Below, piece after piece: positions 1 through 12,863 of a stretch of 64,000 nt of DNA. Origin of the DNA: Meandrina meandrites. Lineage: Eukaryota > Cnidaria > Anthozoa > Scleractinia > Meandrinidae. The notes under the pieces are model-generated. The model did no database searches. It saw only the letters and a program-made list of their open reading frames with translations, and had not been told where the DNA came from. Numbering within the stretch: position 1 is the first letter of the stretch; every line of letters starts with the position of its first letter. Both the position numbers and the translations under genes were made by a program. The DNA lies in assembly GCA_963693305.1 (NCBI GenBank), contig OY855906.1:4370001-4434000 (forward strand), in the 5' to 3' direction.

Positions 1-301
1 TGTAATATATTTGAGGGGTACTTGGCTCACAGATTGTACAAAATAGCAACAGAAGAGAAAATCTTAATAATCAAATTAACAGTGATTGAGAAGTTCATAA
101 ATGTTGCTATATTAATATTTGGAGAGAAAGGCTTTTTGCCCAGTGTTCACTGCACAGTCTCCATTCATTTGTTAGGGAATTTATTTTAATGTCATGCCAA
201 TTTCCTATATTGCATGGTAAGTTGCGTATCCAAAGGAAAATTTGGTATTGATCACCTACGCTGTTTTTCACTAAAATTTGTTTTCTTTTCCACAATTCAA
301 G

Positions 302-3300
302 GTACCTGATAGTGCATGCCCTGTGAACCTCTTCAGTTTGGAGCACATTCCATCAATCACCAACTGCGTGATTAGTTCTTCAACCAAAGACTTGACAGGT
401 AAGATACATAACAAGCTCATAAGAAGAGTAATCCTTGCAATATGCAGGAAGTTTGTCATTTGAAACTAGTTGTATGACCTGGCTCCCACAAGTCTCTTGT
501 AGCTTAGTGTCGATCAGTGGTAATGTGTCCAAAACAGTGGTCAGAAAGTCCTAGTCTAGAATCATAAACTGACATTTTCACGCAGTGGCTTGTGTCACCG
601 ATCTTTCTCATGTCTGGCTTAACCAGCGTGCAAAAAAAAAGTCATGTCTGATTAGCCATGGCTAGTGAATTTCCGTGCAGGCAAGTGGATTTCATCATCA
701 TTTTGCCTTGCCTGATAGGCAAGTAGCCTTTTGGGACTTTTTTGTTGGCAGGTGAAGTTAGCCCAGTGAGAAAGGCCTTCAGGCTAAGCAACCTCGAAAA
801 TCCATTTTCTTGGCACCCGGCTTAATATATTCCGTAATTTTTCTCTACAAACCCATAATTACGTTTTAATGGGTGCTATGTCCAATATGTTTAGTTCCAT
901 CCCCCTGGTCCTTACTCTATTTTTGTGAGGTGGCTGTTTTTAGTTTTCGAGTTTTTTTGTTGTTCAGTGTTGATCCGTATTGACTTTTTCTATTGATAAT
1001 TAAGTTAAGAAGAGCAGCTCTTTCAGATACGCTCACAACACTGACTAGACTGTTCACAGCCTTTCTTTTTTTCAACGCAAAAGAACGCGAACGAGACAGC
1101 GGGCGAAACGAGCGCGAGTACGTTTTGCGCTAGCATTCAGTTCTCTCGCGATTTTTTTACTGCATTCAACGATCGCAGAAAAATACGAGAAACATAGGGC
1201 TGTAAACAGTGTAAACACTCTTAGCTCATTGTTTCAGACAGGTCACTTCCGTAATTTTTTACTGCGTTTTTAATTGATCTTGGTAAATCTTTTTTTATTC
1301 TGTAGATATACAGAACTTGATGTCAGTAGTGACAAGTCTGTTGGCATTTGCCCATTACGCAAATAAAGACTATGACAAAGTGCTGGAAACACTTAAAGGC
1401 AAAGATCAAAATCAAGATTTTGGATTTAATGACTTCTATCTCAAAGGTTAGGATATTAATAAAACGTTGCTTAGCGACTATCAAACGCTATTCAATTAAT
1501 TCGCACGACGCCCATGCCATGTTCAAAAAGCGGCCAATGTTATTCGTCATCCGTACATAAAATATATTTCCTGCGATATACGTAGGTTCGAAGATTCCTC
1601 CAAAATCTTGCAAAACCCTGCATAACAGTATGAGTTTTTCTTGAAATTACATGTAAAAAACAAAACAATTGAGTCTTGCGGAATATCATCTGATTTTATT
1701 TTAATAAATGGCGAGTAAGATGTACTAATGGTTTACCAAAATGTTAATCTAGGATACACTCTGTATGTGCGAAGTGAAGTGGACGAAGCATTGCCATGCT
1801 TTCAGCAATGCCTCGGCATCTCTCAAGGGCAAGACAAAGCTGCTGCTCTAAATATGTTAGGATGCTGCTGTGCATTAAAGGTACGAAGCTACTTGTTCAT
1901 TTTACGTACAGGAAAAATGAAAATCAACGGTCCAGTTCTTAAAGGGGTTATGTAATAAAGCTACGACTATATAACAGCATTGGTAAAATTTTGCTATGTA
2001 GAAGATTAACCTCAAATCGAAAGAAACACAAAATAGGGAAGATGAAAATACTAATAGTTTACTGAGGTAGGAAAAGAAACGTAATAATAAGCCATAAAGG
2101 ATTACGAACGACAAACTTGTCAAAATTAATTGTGAAGTTTTTAACGTGCGACCTCGGTTGTGAAGCTTTTTTGACAATAATTTTTACTGAGAAAAACAAT
2201 GGCAGTATACTCTGAAAACAAATATTTGTATTGCAATTAGTGAGTCAACTGAAGATTAAACACACATTTGAAAGGAATTGACATTAGGATGTCTTTACGG
2301 CAGGGATTGCCGCTAAACACTGGATTCTGTGACCTTTATAAACTAAAACGTACATACAGGAACTGCCGATGAGTCAAAATCCATAAATACTGAAATAAGT
2401 TCTTGTTAGTCTTAGACCTTCTATAATATTGTTTGACCTACAGTTAAATCTTGTCTTCATCGTTTCAACCTTTTCATTTTTTTTTTCAGGGTAAACATCA
2501 CACTGCAGTAGCAAAGTTTAGGGATGCTCTGGCTCATGATTTTCAACAACTAGAAGCTCTATTTAACATCTCTCTTCAGTATCGAAAGCTGGGAAATGTT
2601 ATGGCTGAAATACAGACGCTTAAGCTGTTGAAACAGGTAATTGGTTTTCAGTTGAGTGCATTACTATGCTAAGTGATTGGCTTAAAAAACTCGCGCCACT
2701 TTTTCAACCAATCAGAAGCGAAACCAAAACCAATCGCGACTTGCTCGCGCACGTTTTCTCGCGCTTCGTGCCGGCTTCATGTATTTGCTTTGAATTTTGA
2801 TTGGTTCACTGGATTGTCTTTGTCCTTTGTAATTGGCCAGAGTGATAAGAGTGGTTTGGGTTTTACAACGTGCACACTCAATCGAAACACTCAAACACTC
2901 AAATTAAGGCATTCTTTCATTTAACGGCAACATAAGCTAACCTTACTTAGCATGACGGTCACTTAGCATAGGAAAATTGTTTAAGAGCCAATCATCGGGG
3001 AAGCGGTGCTACTTTCTGAACACCCGAAAAGAAGGTCTGATTTTCGAGCCGGAAAAGTCTACACTGATACACCCTGTTGGTTTTCAAAGTGAACCAATGA
3101 GTGACACTGACGTAGTTCACTGTAGAGCTTCGTCATCAACTACGTCATCAGTATGAACTTCGTGGACACCTCTCTCGTGTGCTTGGAGAATGTTTTCGGA
3201 AGTGGGATGTCTGTTCGCAAAAACTACACTGTATATACTGTAGGGTATCTGTATTCTACAAAGAATACATTATATATATCAAAATTTGATCGGATCGGAG

Positions 3301-6300
3301 TACGAGTGCGACTTTTCAAACCTAGTGCTTCTACACTGGACTGTCATATTTCACACCAATCTCTTACCGATTTGTCCTTCTCAACTGGACAGCAACAGGG
3401 AGGAGTGAGAACTTTGGGAACATAACAGGATTGAAATTGGAAAGTCGTACTCGGACTTCAATCTGAAGGTCCCTAATGATTGAAAGAAGTTTACGAAGTT
3501 GGAGAAATGATAGTTAGGAAAACGAACCACGATCTTGTTCTTGCCTTGGTGGGAACCCTCTGAATACATAGCTTGGCCGCTTTCGTTTTGCTAGCAGTCT
3601 CTGAACAGTTAAATTTGGGAACATTTTGTTTCTTTGTAATTTTTTTATGTCTATTTTTTTATATTGTCTAGGCCATCCAGGCTAGAGAAAATGAACAGGA
3701 AGGATGTTATCACGTGCAAGTAATTCCCAGTGATCATAGCAGTGATCACAAAAGGAAGTTAGGTGAGTGTCTTTAGTTTGCCAATTGCTGTTATAAGTAT
3801 CGACCTAAAGTTAGCACAAAGCTAATGACTTGTCCGGAAAACATGAAGTGACTCAAGTACTTAAGTAAAACGTACAGTCGGCAAAAGCCTGCAAAGAAAT
3901 GCGTAGCTCTAATTGGTTAGCTCCTTTTGCACGACCTTTTTTGAACCAATCAGACGAGAGAAGGGTATCACACTCCAGTCACGACAAAACAGCAAATGCG
4001 TGAATGAGGTCTGAATAAATAGGATAGTTACACCTGATGAGCAATTATATATTTTTGGTAGTTGATAGTCAGCCTTCGAAAGCTGAACATCAACTGTCAT
4101 TTATAAATTTCTTGAAAATATATTACTAACGTTGATTTTTTTTAAACATCTTCTCTAGATGTGGAGTTAACCGTTCCTCCAAGATTTGCCTTGGCCAGTG
4201 TGATGTCAAGTTCTGGCATAACGACAGAACTTGTTACTTACATGTTGGCGAAAAGATCTGCAGAACTTGACAGGTTACGTTTTTTTATCCCAAAATATTT
4301 AAGTCTAAAATGGTAATATCCAAGATTGCGAAATACATTACATGTGCGGTAAATGTTTTTGTGGTGACTTTTAGTGATAGTGAGGGAAAACAATGGAAAA
4401 TTTGTACATTCGTCCGGATTAACCCGAATGTTTCGCTGCAATTTTATTGTCCAAAAGAGGTTGAACTGCTAAAGTGCACTTTCAGATATTGGTAAGCTAT
4501 ATACAGAGTTCATTCCCGTGCTGTTTCAGGTTTACAAACCTTCGCTCGTCTCCGACTTTCTTCTAATACACCACGGCCCATTCAATCATTCTCTATGCAT
4601 TACCACTTTTGGTCAAGTTGAACTTTGTTTGTTTAGGTTTGAAGAAGCAGCAAAATACTACCTGGAGTTACTGGCCAACATTGTTGACATGCGCACGTCG
4701 AGCTTTGTAAGTATCAAACCGTGTCATTATGGGAGAGACTGGGAGCTACTGGGCATTTGCTCGGCACACGGGGATAACTGGAAACATTTGTAGCCGTCAC
4801 CGAAATTCACTGGGTCCGCGGTTCTACACTACAGTTGCTAAGCAACAAGGCGGATCCTGTGTCCAGCAAGTGAAAATGTTGTGTTTCTGGGTTTGTATCG
4901 TTGGTAGCACTGAACTTTCTAAGCAAACAACCTGAACATCAGCAATAGCGAATTTCGAAGATATTTTTTCACACACCCGAGCAATCCGAGAAACAAAACG
5001 TTTTAAACTTGAAGCAAGACTTAACGTTACAGGGAATCATTCTCTCTTTCATTCTTGACAGCGCGACGCCATATACCTTCCCAGTCCTACAGAGGTGTAT
5101 CAGAAATGTGCTTTTGCGCTGTTGAAAGCTGGAAGATATGAAGACACTGTGACAGTTTGTGATAAAGTGTTGATTACTGTCGACAGTGTTAAACACACTG
5201 AAAAAGGTATGAAAGAAGCGTAGAGCTTCCCCCGCGGTTTCTGTAGCATTTAGCCACTTTTTGGCGATTGGGGGGGGGGGGGGGGGGTGGGAATGCTAGT
5301 TCATTGCACTAATTAGTTGCAATTTTCTGGTACAATTTTTTCACGTGGGTGGAGAGAGAGGCTAACTGTAAGGTCTCCGTACTTCCCGCTTAGTAATTGG
5401 TTTTATAATTTCGCGCCACTTTCTCGACCAATCAGAGGAAACATGTGTGACGTGTGTGGGTCACAAGTTTTCCCGCGCTTTGTACCGGGTGCATTATTTG
5501 CTTGGAGTTTTGATTGGTTTACTGGATTGCCTGTGTCCTTTCTGATTGGTCAGAGTGTTTACTTTGGTTATCGTTTTACGACACTCAATCGAAAATCGCC
5601 CTGACCAGTAGTTTTTGATTTTAAGCTGGGTGATTTGTGAATTTAAAGCAAAACGCATGACTCCTGTTTTGGTTTGTCGTTTTAGGTAACAGAGAAGAAA
5701 CGACAACAAACGACAACACTTCTAGAAAAAGATTGCGTTCAGATGACGAGAAAGAAATTCCAAACAGCACAGACGAAGAAACTGTTCCCGACGAAATCGA
5801 CATGCTGATGTTAAAAGCTGAGGCTCTAATTCAACTTAACCGACCACTTGAGGCACTGCAGTCTCTCAACAGGTATACAGTGGGTCATTTGCTGCTCACG
5901 GTCACATAATGGTACAAAATAACACCTTGTTGGAGGCAAGCACGTCTGGCTAAAAAGTCGCTTTGTTTTACATCTCCCAGCGCGCTACTTGTCCTCCAGA
6001 AAAGTGAACTTAAGCTGCAAAAGGCTCATATATACAGAATGCCGTGAATTCCAAGCAACCTTGATCACAAGAAAGCCAAATTGCAAAAATAATCAATTGA
6101 GCTTGCTGCTTTGTTGCTTAGCAACATATTTGGAGAAAACTGCTGGCTCATGCAGCCAATTCTTACAACTCTTGAATATTAAGGATGTAAACTAGAAAAT
6201 TCGTGTTTGCTTCATATGTCGCTTTTAATCTTTTAAATTATCAGAGTGTTGAAAGCGCTCGAGGGTGTTCAGTCAGCAAGTTATTGTACAAGACATCAAG

Positions 6301-8230
6301 ACAGTGAAAAGGATTCTGAAGGGAAACAGAGGAAAAGGAGAAAGGTTGATTGTGGTAAGCTTTAACAAGTTGAAATGGTTAATTATAAACTACCGTGTTT
6401 AATTTAAACCAACTTGAGTGATCAAATAGAGCGGTTACGTTTCCATTCACATTCACATTCACATTCAACGTTCTTTCCTGCTTTTGCATTGAAAGGGGAC
6501 AACGTTTCGTCTGAGGAACAGATGCAAAGTTCTGAACCAAACAAGCTTGTTAAAATAAAGGTGAGTGCAGCCATCATATTCCGAACAGGAGATTTTGTGT
6601 TCAATTTTGCCAAGTTTCAAATTGAGTAAATAAAAGTGCGTTGTTTAGCTTTTCCTGAAGACAAAGTTTTTTAGACCTAGTGCGAACAGGAGAACATCCC
6701 CCCGAAAAATCATTAAACGGATGTCATGAATCAATGTATTAATTATTCGAGGATAAGTTAGATAGTAGTCTTCCATTGTAGCTTTCTCTCCCTCCCCCCT
6801 CCAATTTTGTAAGTTCAAGGTAACTGCACTCAGTTACTTGAGGCGTGGGTTTTTTCCTTTGCAGGCCCAGGCATATAATCAAAAAGCGACGATCCTGGAA
6901 GGCCTGGGTCAGACCAATGATGCTTTGCAACAGTTGCACCTCAGTCTGGAATGTTTACCAGGTAGTGCTTTATATAAACTACGTCAAATGTAACATGAAG
7001 TTGTAGATTTTTTAATGACTTCAATTATTGATCATGCGAAACAGTGGATCATAAGCATATTAGGTAAAGTCTGTGTTGCAGCCTATTGGCCCATCAGACT
7101 GGAGCTTATCCCGGTTTCCGTAGCATGAAGAGACTAGGAGTATTGCTACTCCCCCCTGGATGGGATGCTAGTCCATCCCAGGACTACCCCCAGCAGTAAA
7201 TTCGCCGGTACCCATTTATACACCTGGGTGGAGAGAGGCACTATGAGAGTAAAGTGTCTTGCCCAAGAACGCAACGCAGTGCCCTAACCAGGGCTCGAAC
7301 CCGGACCGCTCGATCCGGAGTCCAGCGCGCTAACCATTAGGTCACCACGCCATATTAAACACCATATATCTTGGAGATTTGCCTTGTTTTCTTTCAACGC
7401 TTTCTCGTCTATTTTTCTATGATTATGTCGAAATAAAATATTGACGTGAAAATATTTGTGTTACATGCTATTTTCCAGAAAATCCCGAAACAGTTTACAA
7501 GCACACTCAGCTTCTCCTAAAATTGAATCAAAACAAAGAAGCAGCACTGAACTGGCTTCGATTCCGAGGCATCCGGTTTCATCAGCATAAAGGAGACCTG
7601 GGTTCCATAAGGAAAGTACTAAGGTAAGACATGCCAATGCATTCTCTTCCCCAGGCCCATCGATTCACTTGGCCTGCGGGGCCTAGACACTGGTACTTAG
7701 GCCGCGCTGGTCACGGGAACCGATTGGCTCTGGGGAAGAAAAATGGCGGACCTACATGCTGACAAGGAAAACTTAAACGTAAAATGTTTTAACATAACAT
7801 ATTCTGGAACGTCAAGTTCGCGTCAAGTTCACTTCGCTGTAAAGGCTTTTACTGTCACCACTTTCGCACCAAAACCTAGTTAAGATAAACTGCGATGAAC
7901 ATGACTATGCAAAATTGAAGTTTATTGACTAAAAAGTTCCGTTAATGAAACCCAACCTCGTTCCCAGGGTCTCTCTCTCCCCGCCCCCTAGAGCTCTTGG
8001 GGGCGGGGAGAGAGAGACCCTGGGAACGAGGTTGAATGAAACCATCACCCGATTGATTTAAGTCACGTGACATGTCATGAGTGCGTTTACTGTTCAACAG
8101 TTCTTCCATTGTGAAACTCCTGGAAAGTGACGTCACCCTTGAGCAAGTGCAGGAAATGGACGAGTTGTCCTTGAAGTGGTTGAGCGACGAGGAGGATGAA
8201 CCTTTTAACCCATTTGCCAGAGTTTTATGA
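302..8230 (+). CDS. FANCG: FANCG, Fanconi anaemia core-complex TPR protein (3' part, 14 exons)
   Basis: The exons are 302-398, 1306-1446, 1753-1880, 2490-2636, 3672-3762, 4159-4273, 4637-4706, 5062-5206, 5686-5872, 6245-6354, 6496-6560, 6865-6961, 7479-7623 and 8101-8230. All have AG/GT borders and phases join without a break, giving 555 codons plus TGA. Human FANCG is 622 residues, so the N-terminal exons lie left of the window. Blocks that align by eye with human FANCG include DIQNLMSVVTSLLAFAH, MAEIQTLKLLKQ, RFEEAAKYYLELLANIVD, YQKCAFALLKAGRYEDTVTVC and ALQQLHLSLECLPENPETVY, which are TPR-type helical pairs. In vertebrates FANCG is a scaffold in the nuclear Fanconi core complex, contacts FANCA and supports FANCD2/FANCI monoubiquitination at interstrand crosslinks. 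The protein ends in an acidic tail (WLSDEEDEPFNPFARVL). The exon at 6496-6560 has the weakest acceptor. Identification is strong; exon ends are hand-called. Confidence 0.9.
2668..2905. repeat. Dispersed repeat copy in FANCG intron 4
   Basis: This stretch and 5395-5602 share the same order of blocks: TCGCGCCACTTT, ACCAATCAGA, a Cys/Gly-rich GC block, TTTTGATTGGTT, ACTGGATTG, a second ATTGG and CACTCAATCGAAA. They are diverged copies of one repeat of about 210-240 bp. The repeated ATTGG/CCAAT words resemble CCAAT boxes. A weaker relative sits near 47310-47460. No terminal repeats or target duplications were resolved. Confidence 0.6.
5260..5602. repeat. Poly-G tract followed by second copy of the CCAAT-rich repeat (FANCG intron 8)
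   Basis: A run of about 19 G lies at 5269-5287. It is followed, from about 5395, by a copy of the repeat seen at 2668-2905, with the same order of ATTGG/CCAAT words and the same CACTCAATCGAAA end. Confidence 0.55.
7069..7352 (-). mobile_element. tRNA-derived SINE (family 1), in FANCG intron 12
   Basis: Read on the minus strand, the element starts with a tRNA-like head containing box A (GTGACCTAATGGTTAGCGCG) and box B (GGGTTCGAGCCC). A constant body follows with TTCTTGGGCAAGACAC, CTCTCCACCCAGGTGTA, GGATGGGATGC and a tail ending in CTGATGGGCCAATAGG. Other copies in the window are at 21328-21620 and 28431-28722, with partial ones at 37289-37452, 49490-49600 and 59222-59365. Confidence 0.85.
7953..8034. 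mobile_element. 82-bp near-perfect palindromic MITE with 9-bp target duplication (last FANCG intron)
   Basis: The 36-nt arms 7953-7988 and 7999-8034 are exact reverse complements and start CAACCTCGTTCCCAGGG. The 10-nt centre is itself nearly palindromic (AGAGCTCT). The element is flanked by AATGAAACC at 7944-7952 and 8035-8043, a clear 9-bp target-site duplication. It lies 66 nt upstream of the last FANCG exon. Confidence 0.85.
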
Positions 8231-9006
8231 GTTTAAATTAAAGATTATATAGACTCGACTGAAACAACCAAGGAGGATTTCAAACAAAGATACCAGCTTC
8301 TGGTCCGCTTGAATTGCGGGATGTTCGCTTTACACGGGTATACACTCGGGATACATTGGTAGCCCGCGGGATGTACGCTTTACATGGGCTCACCACCCGG
8401 GGGAACTGCGCATGTCATGCAATACAGAGCAAAGTTATATTTTTCATATTATATATTTTATATTGAAAGAGATATAAGGACAAATTACAGTATATACAAC
8501 GTCAACATTGCGTTTCTTAGACAAATCGTTCAACTTAAACACCACAATCAATGAAGTGAAATTTGCCAAAGTTTAGTTGTTTCGAAATTTTAATGACTGT
8601 AATGTTTATTAAGTATACAACTTGAACCGACCAATCGGAACTCTCGAGAGATCGCGTATTTCAAGGAATTCTATGTTTAGAGCCCTTAACATACTTTCCG
8701 GGAACAATGCCGAGTTTCCTAGAAACTGAGCATGATTTGAATATTAAATATCCTTAATCGCCAATCAGCTGTAAGAAACGTTACCTTGTTTGGTCACTTC
8801 GTCATGCAACTGTTGTTTTCTGATTAAAAAATGCGGAATTTCTGAGAAACCCGTATTTCACTCAAGCTGTGTTTTAGTGAAGCTGCCGGATAAAAGTTTT
8901 GAAGCCACGGAGTCCTATCTTGCCACGAAACGATCCAAACAAGTATCCAAATACTCACTCCAGATTCATTTTCGACAATTCTGTAGCATCATCTTGTCTC
9001 GTCACG
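8231..9006. other. FANCG 3' flank and upstream region of GLD2-like copy 1
   Basis: No gene is visible. 8310-8400 contains an imperfect direct repeat (GCGGGATGTTCGCTTTACA and GCGGGATGTACGCTTTACA). From about 8690 the sequence (TTCCGGGAAC, then TTTCCTAGAAA, then CCAATCAG) resembles the upstream regions of the other two GLD2-like genes, so the GLD2-like promoter probably lies at 8690-9006. Confidence 0.4.
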
Positions 9007-11336
9007 ATGGCAAAATTTGACCCTAGCCTAGGAAGTGATGGTTATCCACAACTGAGCGCACAGATTCAACATAAGTTCTTGGCGAATCAGCAAACGAGTG
9101 AGATTTACGATCGGAAGAATCGATGGAGAGAGGAAATTGAAGGCATGGTGAAAACACTCTATCCTACCTGTCGCCTCGTTTTGTCCGGCTCGTCTGCCAA
9201 TGGCTTCGGAAGTGTTCATAGCGACATCGATCTGGTGTTGTGTTTTGAAAGGGCAGCAGCAATGAGTTCTTCATTAAGGAGAATAGAGTCGCTTTTCACC
9301 CGCAATCGTCGACGCTTTCAAACAGAGGTAATGTCTTAGAGAACTTTGTTCCCAAAAGTTTAGCTAGAAGCTCTTAGGGCATCTAGTCACTGTTTTACGT
9401 TTAATAAGACATGAGTGGGAAACTCAAGCGTAATGTGAGTTTGTATTGAATAACATTTTGAACATTTGTGTCCAGATATGCACGCGAAAATTCGAACGGG
9501 TGACCTATTTCGAACCGAGAATTCTTTACAATAAATAAAGTAGAGATTAGTGAAACATTACCGACCTTTGTTGGTCTTTCAGTCTCCTTGGCCTGTTTAT
9601 ATAACTGATGCTGGTTAAACCATTCCCTTCATTTTTCTTACAAATAACTGAGAACCGAGGGATTGACAGTTATGAAGGCAGACAATGTGAAGAGAGTAGA
9701 CATGACACCTGTCGATGTTCAACAAGTTTGTCGAGTGGCCTCTTCCAGTGTTTTTTTTTCCTTTTTTTGTCAGCAGACATTTCGAACGTGGACTTTTTCA
9801 TTTACTTTCATTTGGTTCGGCCAGCAAATTTCTTCGGAAACGACGATTGCGATCGAGAAGAATTGATACTAGAAAACTACAAAATGACTGCTATCTTTAT
9901 ACTGTACTCGTGGGCAAACTGTCCCATTGGTAACCTACCTACCCCTTTCCTAAGAAGACCAAACTAAATTGCTTGCAAACATGATACGTGTAAAAAAAAA
10001 AATTCGTTTGCATTAATTAAAAAAAAAGTTTGCAGAGGAAAATCTTTCCTTCCCTCCCCCCCCCCCCCCCCGACCCCCTCCTTCCTCCAGGAAAATAATT
10101 GCCTTCCCTCTCCTGCTTACTGTCTTCTGTTTTATAGCTGGTACAGAACGCCAGAGTTCCTATCATCAAACTCAAAGACAGGGAGAAGTCGTTTGAAACA
10201 GACATTAGCGTGGAGAACTGGACCAGTGTACGGAACGCTTTCGTTTTGAAATGTTACTCCGAGTGTGACGCAAGGGTGAAACCACTGGTCATGGTAGTCA
10301 AACTGTGGGCTCAGAGGGCGGGGATTACTGACGCGAGATTCAAGAGGCTTGCAGGTACGTTAGGTGGATACACTCTGCTGGCAAAATAAGAAACATAATC
10401 AGCTTGGCTCATCAGTCAGTGGGAGAACATGTTTATGGCAAACCTTCGTGTAAATAATGGCGGACCCTTACGGAAGCCCCATGTGCCACTTTGGGCACTT
10501 CTGGGTTCTGACTGAGCTCGTATAAATAAAACTTGGAGAGTTGTCGCGTAAGCATGACGTCATAAGGCTACGTCATGCTGCTGATCAACGGCGAAATCAG
10601 GCAGTTGCCAGAAACGCGATTAATTATGACCTAAAAACATGCATATACCCCTGACTGGATTAAGAGTGTCCTTTGTGCAAGAAAAGAAAACTTAAATCTC
10701 CTGTTCAGAGAGCTTCATCACTAAATACCAAAAATACTTTCTAGAGGGAACGTAGATGACGCGTTAATGTATCTTAAAGGTTGTAGACTCCTACTTGGTT
10801 TGTTTTATAATTATAACTTAGGTGTTTTGCTTCTGATCGAACAGGCGAACAGGTTTTCTCATTGATTTAATTATTTTTGATTTGTAGGTTTTGCCGTCGT
10901 TCTTCTTGTTATTCATTACCTTCAAGCCGGCTGCTCTCCATCTGTTCTACCTGCTTTGCAACAGAAGTTTCCTGATATCTTCCAAGCTTCAAACAGTGTT
11001 GTAATCGACAAGCTTGCCGCTGATGTTCCGGCTCAAATTCGTGCTTTCAAGTCTTCCAACGCGCAAAGTCTTGGTGAGCTGCTGGTTGGTTTTTTCCAAT
11101 ATTTTAGCACGTTCAACTGGGGCAGTACCATGTCTATTCGTACGGGAAGCACCCGACCCACCGCGATGCACGACAAGATATGGCGAGGGCCTTACATCAG
11201 GCTGGAGGATCCTTCAGAGGGAGGGAATGTCACAAGATCTGTGTATGATTCTTACGAGTTCTCACGCATCAAGAGTGCGTTCAGCTCCGCCTCTTCTCAG
11301 CTACGGAGGAATGCATCCTTGGAAGAAATTTTGTAG
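9007..11336 (+). CDS. GLD2/TENT2-like non-canonical poly(A) polymerase, copy 1
   Basis: Three exons (9007-9327, 10138-10354, 10888-11336) encode 328 residues ending in TAG. The nucleotidyltransferase motif GSSANGFGS followed by SDIDLVL supplies the first two catalytic aspartates, and the aspartate in SFETDISVEN is the likely third. PAP-associated domain blocks follow (KPLVMVVKLWAQRAGI, VIHYLQAGCSPSVLPAL, SLGELLVGFFQYFSTFNW, IRLEDPSEGGNVTRSV). The order matches human GLD2, which adds non-templated adenosines to RNA 3' ends. The protein begins at the catalytic domain and lacks the roughly 140-residue N-terminal region of human GLD2 (484 residues). I chose the ATG at 9007 because copies 2 and 3 start at the equivalent place; no upstream in-frame ATG was seen in this exon. 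The catalytic residues look intact. The exact RNA substrate cannot be read from sequence. Confidence 0.88.
9328..10137 (+). other. Intron 1 of GLD2-like copy 1
   Basis: No conserved coding segment was recognised. The intron contains short open frames without similarity to GLD2 and a C-rich tract near 10058-10080. Confidence 0.5.
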
Positions 11337-11352
11337 CTGATATGGCACAGGA

Positions 11353-11545
11353 TGCAGCGGGGCCGATTGGTTTCTTGCGCTTGTATTGTATTCTGGAGGA
11401 CCAGGATTAAAGTCTTCCACCCTGCAGCCACTAGCTGGATTTGTTCTCGGTAGCATCGCGTTCAACTCCCCACCACGCTTTGTAAATAGCCGACATGCTA
11501 GTGGGGTTTTATGGCTATGTTGTACTATTAATTTGAAATATCTTA
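11353..11545 (+). mobile_element. Decayed SINE (family 2) forming the 3'UTR of GLD2-like copy 1
   Basis: Compared with the better preserved copy at 16843-17105, this stretch keeps the order GCAGCGGGGCCGATTGGT, TTGTA-TCTGGAGG, CCTGCAGCCACTAGCTGGAT, TTCAACTCC and CCACGCTTTGTAAATAGCC. It begins only about 17 nt after the stop codon. Confidence 0.65.
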
Positions 11546-11655
11546 TTTCCACAAGCGGCAAAATTTTTAAATTTATGTTTAAAAACATAAATCGTGTATT
11601 AATGAAAGCTGTTTTACCTTTATCGTACACCTTTGTAGACTTTGTGTTTGTATAA

Positions 11656-11661
11656 AATAAA
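11656..11661 (+). promoter_or_regulatory. Polyadenylation signal AATAAA of GLD2-like copy 1
   Basis: This is the first AATAAA after the stop at 11336, downstream of the decayed SINE. It fits a 3'UTR of about 340 nt. Confidence 0.5.
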
Positions 11662-12000
11662 GTTTTCAATTATTGAAGGATCAGTTATTTTCCTTTTCAG
11701 ACATAATCATTCCTGGAAAGATTTCCCCTTGCATGAGCTCCCAGTATCAGAGACGTTGCTAAGCAACAATGACGTCATACCGTACTTGCAGCATGCTGGC
11801 GTGACAAGTTTCCGAGTACCCGTGACTGTACATGTTCGCATTCCCTTTAGAACGGCATTTCTTGGCGTCGTCAGCCCTCTCTACGGTCTAGTTTTCTCAT
11901 AATTCAACATCGTTGTGAGGCATTTTGACAGAAACTATAAAATTATCCGAAATTGCTTCACATTCTCGCCGGATCGTATTGTAATACAAGAGAGAAAATG

Positions 12001-12197
12001 TGAATGTGAAAAGGGCAAAGCTAATTTTTCGACTTCACCAAGTAGTTTTGAAGGAGGGGTAAAATGGCTCTCAGAATGCAGGACTTCAACAACTTGATTT
12101 TTCAAAATTTCACGGGAAAATAACCCCCCGGATCCCCCTAGACGCTCATGCTTCCGGTGCTCGCACCCACCCAAACAAAATTTTGCCAACGGCCCTG
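12001..12197 (-). mobile_element. MITE fragment, AGGGCC family
   Basis: The order AAAATGGCTCTCAGAATGC, TCAACAACTTGATTTTTC, TCATGCTTCCGGTGCTCGCA, CCACCCAA and GGCCCTGA matches the element at 51061-51280. Only the GGCCCTG end is convincing here; the other terminus is lost. Confidence 0.6.
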
Positions 12198-12863
12198 AGA
12201 TACAAATTCTGACTACACTTACTTCATAGAGGATGCGTCAGTCAGTCAATCATCTGAAGCAAAATGTATCCTAATTAAAATTCGAACCTTGCAAATAACA
12301 ACTGTTGGTTCCAATATAACAAGCCCTGCCGCACGAAATAAGCGAACACATATTACAATTATTTACGGTTGTTGTTCAAACAAAAACTTTAAAAAACAGG
12401 AAAGCGAATGACGATGAAGACTGACCGACCTAAAATGACCAAAATGTCCCGCCAAACACCTGCGACGTTCTTAATCATGCAGTCAGAATATTAATTTCTG
12501 ACTAATTAATTCAGTCACTCAATCGTCAGAAATTACCTTTATAACAGCCTGAAGAGTTATCGAAGGTTCGCAAAGAAACACTGCAAGTAAAATTTTCTGA
12601 ACTTTGCTATTAAAAGTAGAATTTAAATGTGCGAAGGATAAGTATTTCAAGACGGAGAGAAGAGATAAAATACTAACTCTGCATCTAAAATAACGTCACT
12701 TCAAAACAATTAATTTTTATGGTCAAGGCAATAAATTAATTTAATAGCGGCGAAAGCTTTGATAGCGAATAGCTTTTTCGCAAGATAAAATACTATTAAA
12801 TAATATTGTTGAAATATTTTCATGTTAATTACTGACAAATAGCACTTATTATTAACCAACACT

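Noticed and set aside
9608..9967. Open frames in intron 1 of GLD2-like copy 1
   Set aside because: They do not match GLD2 and are not present in the other two copies, whose exons 1 and 2 join directly.
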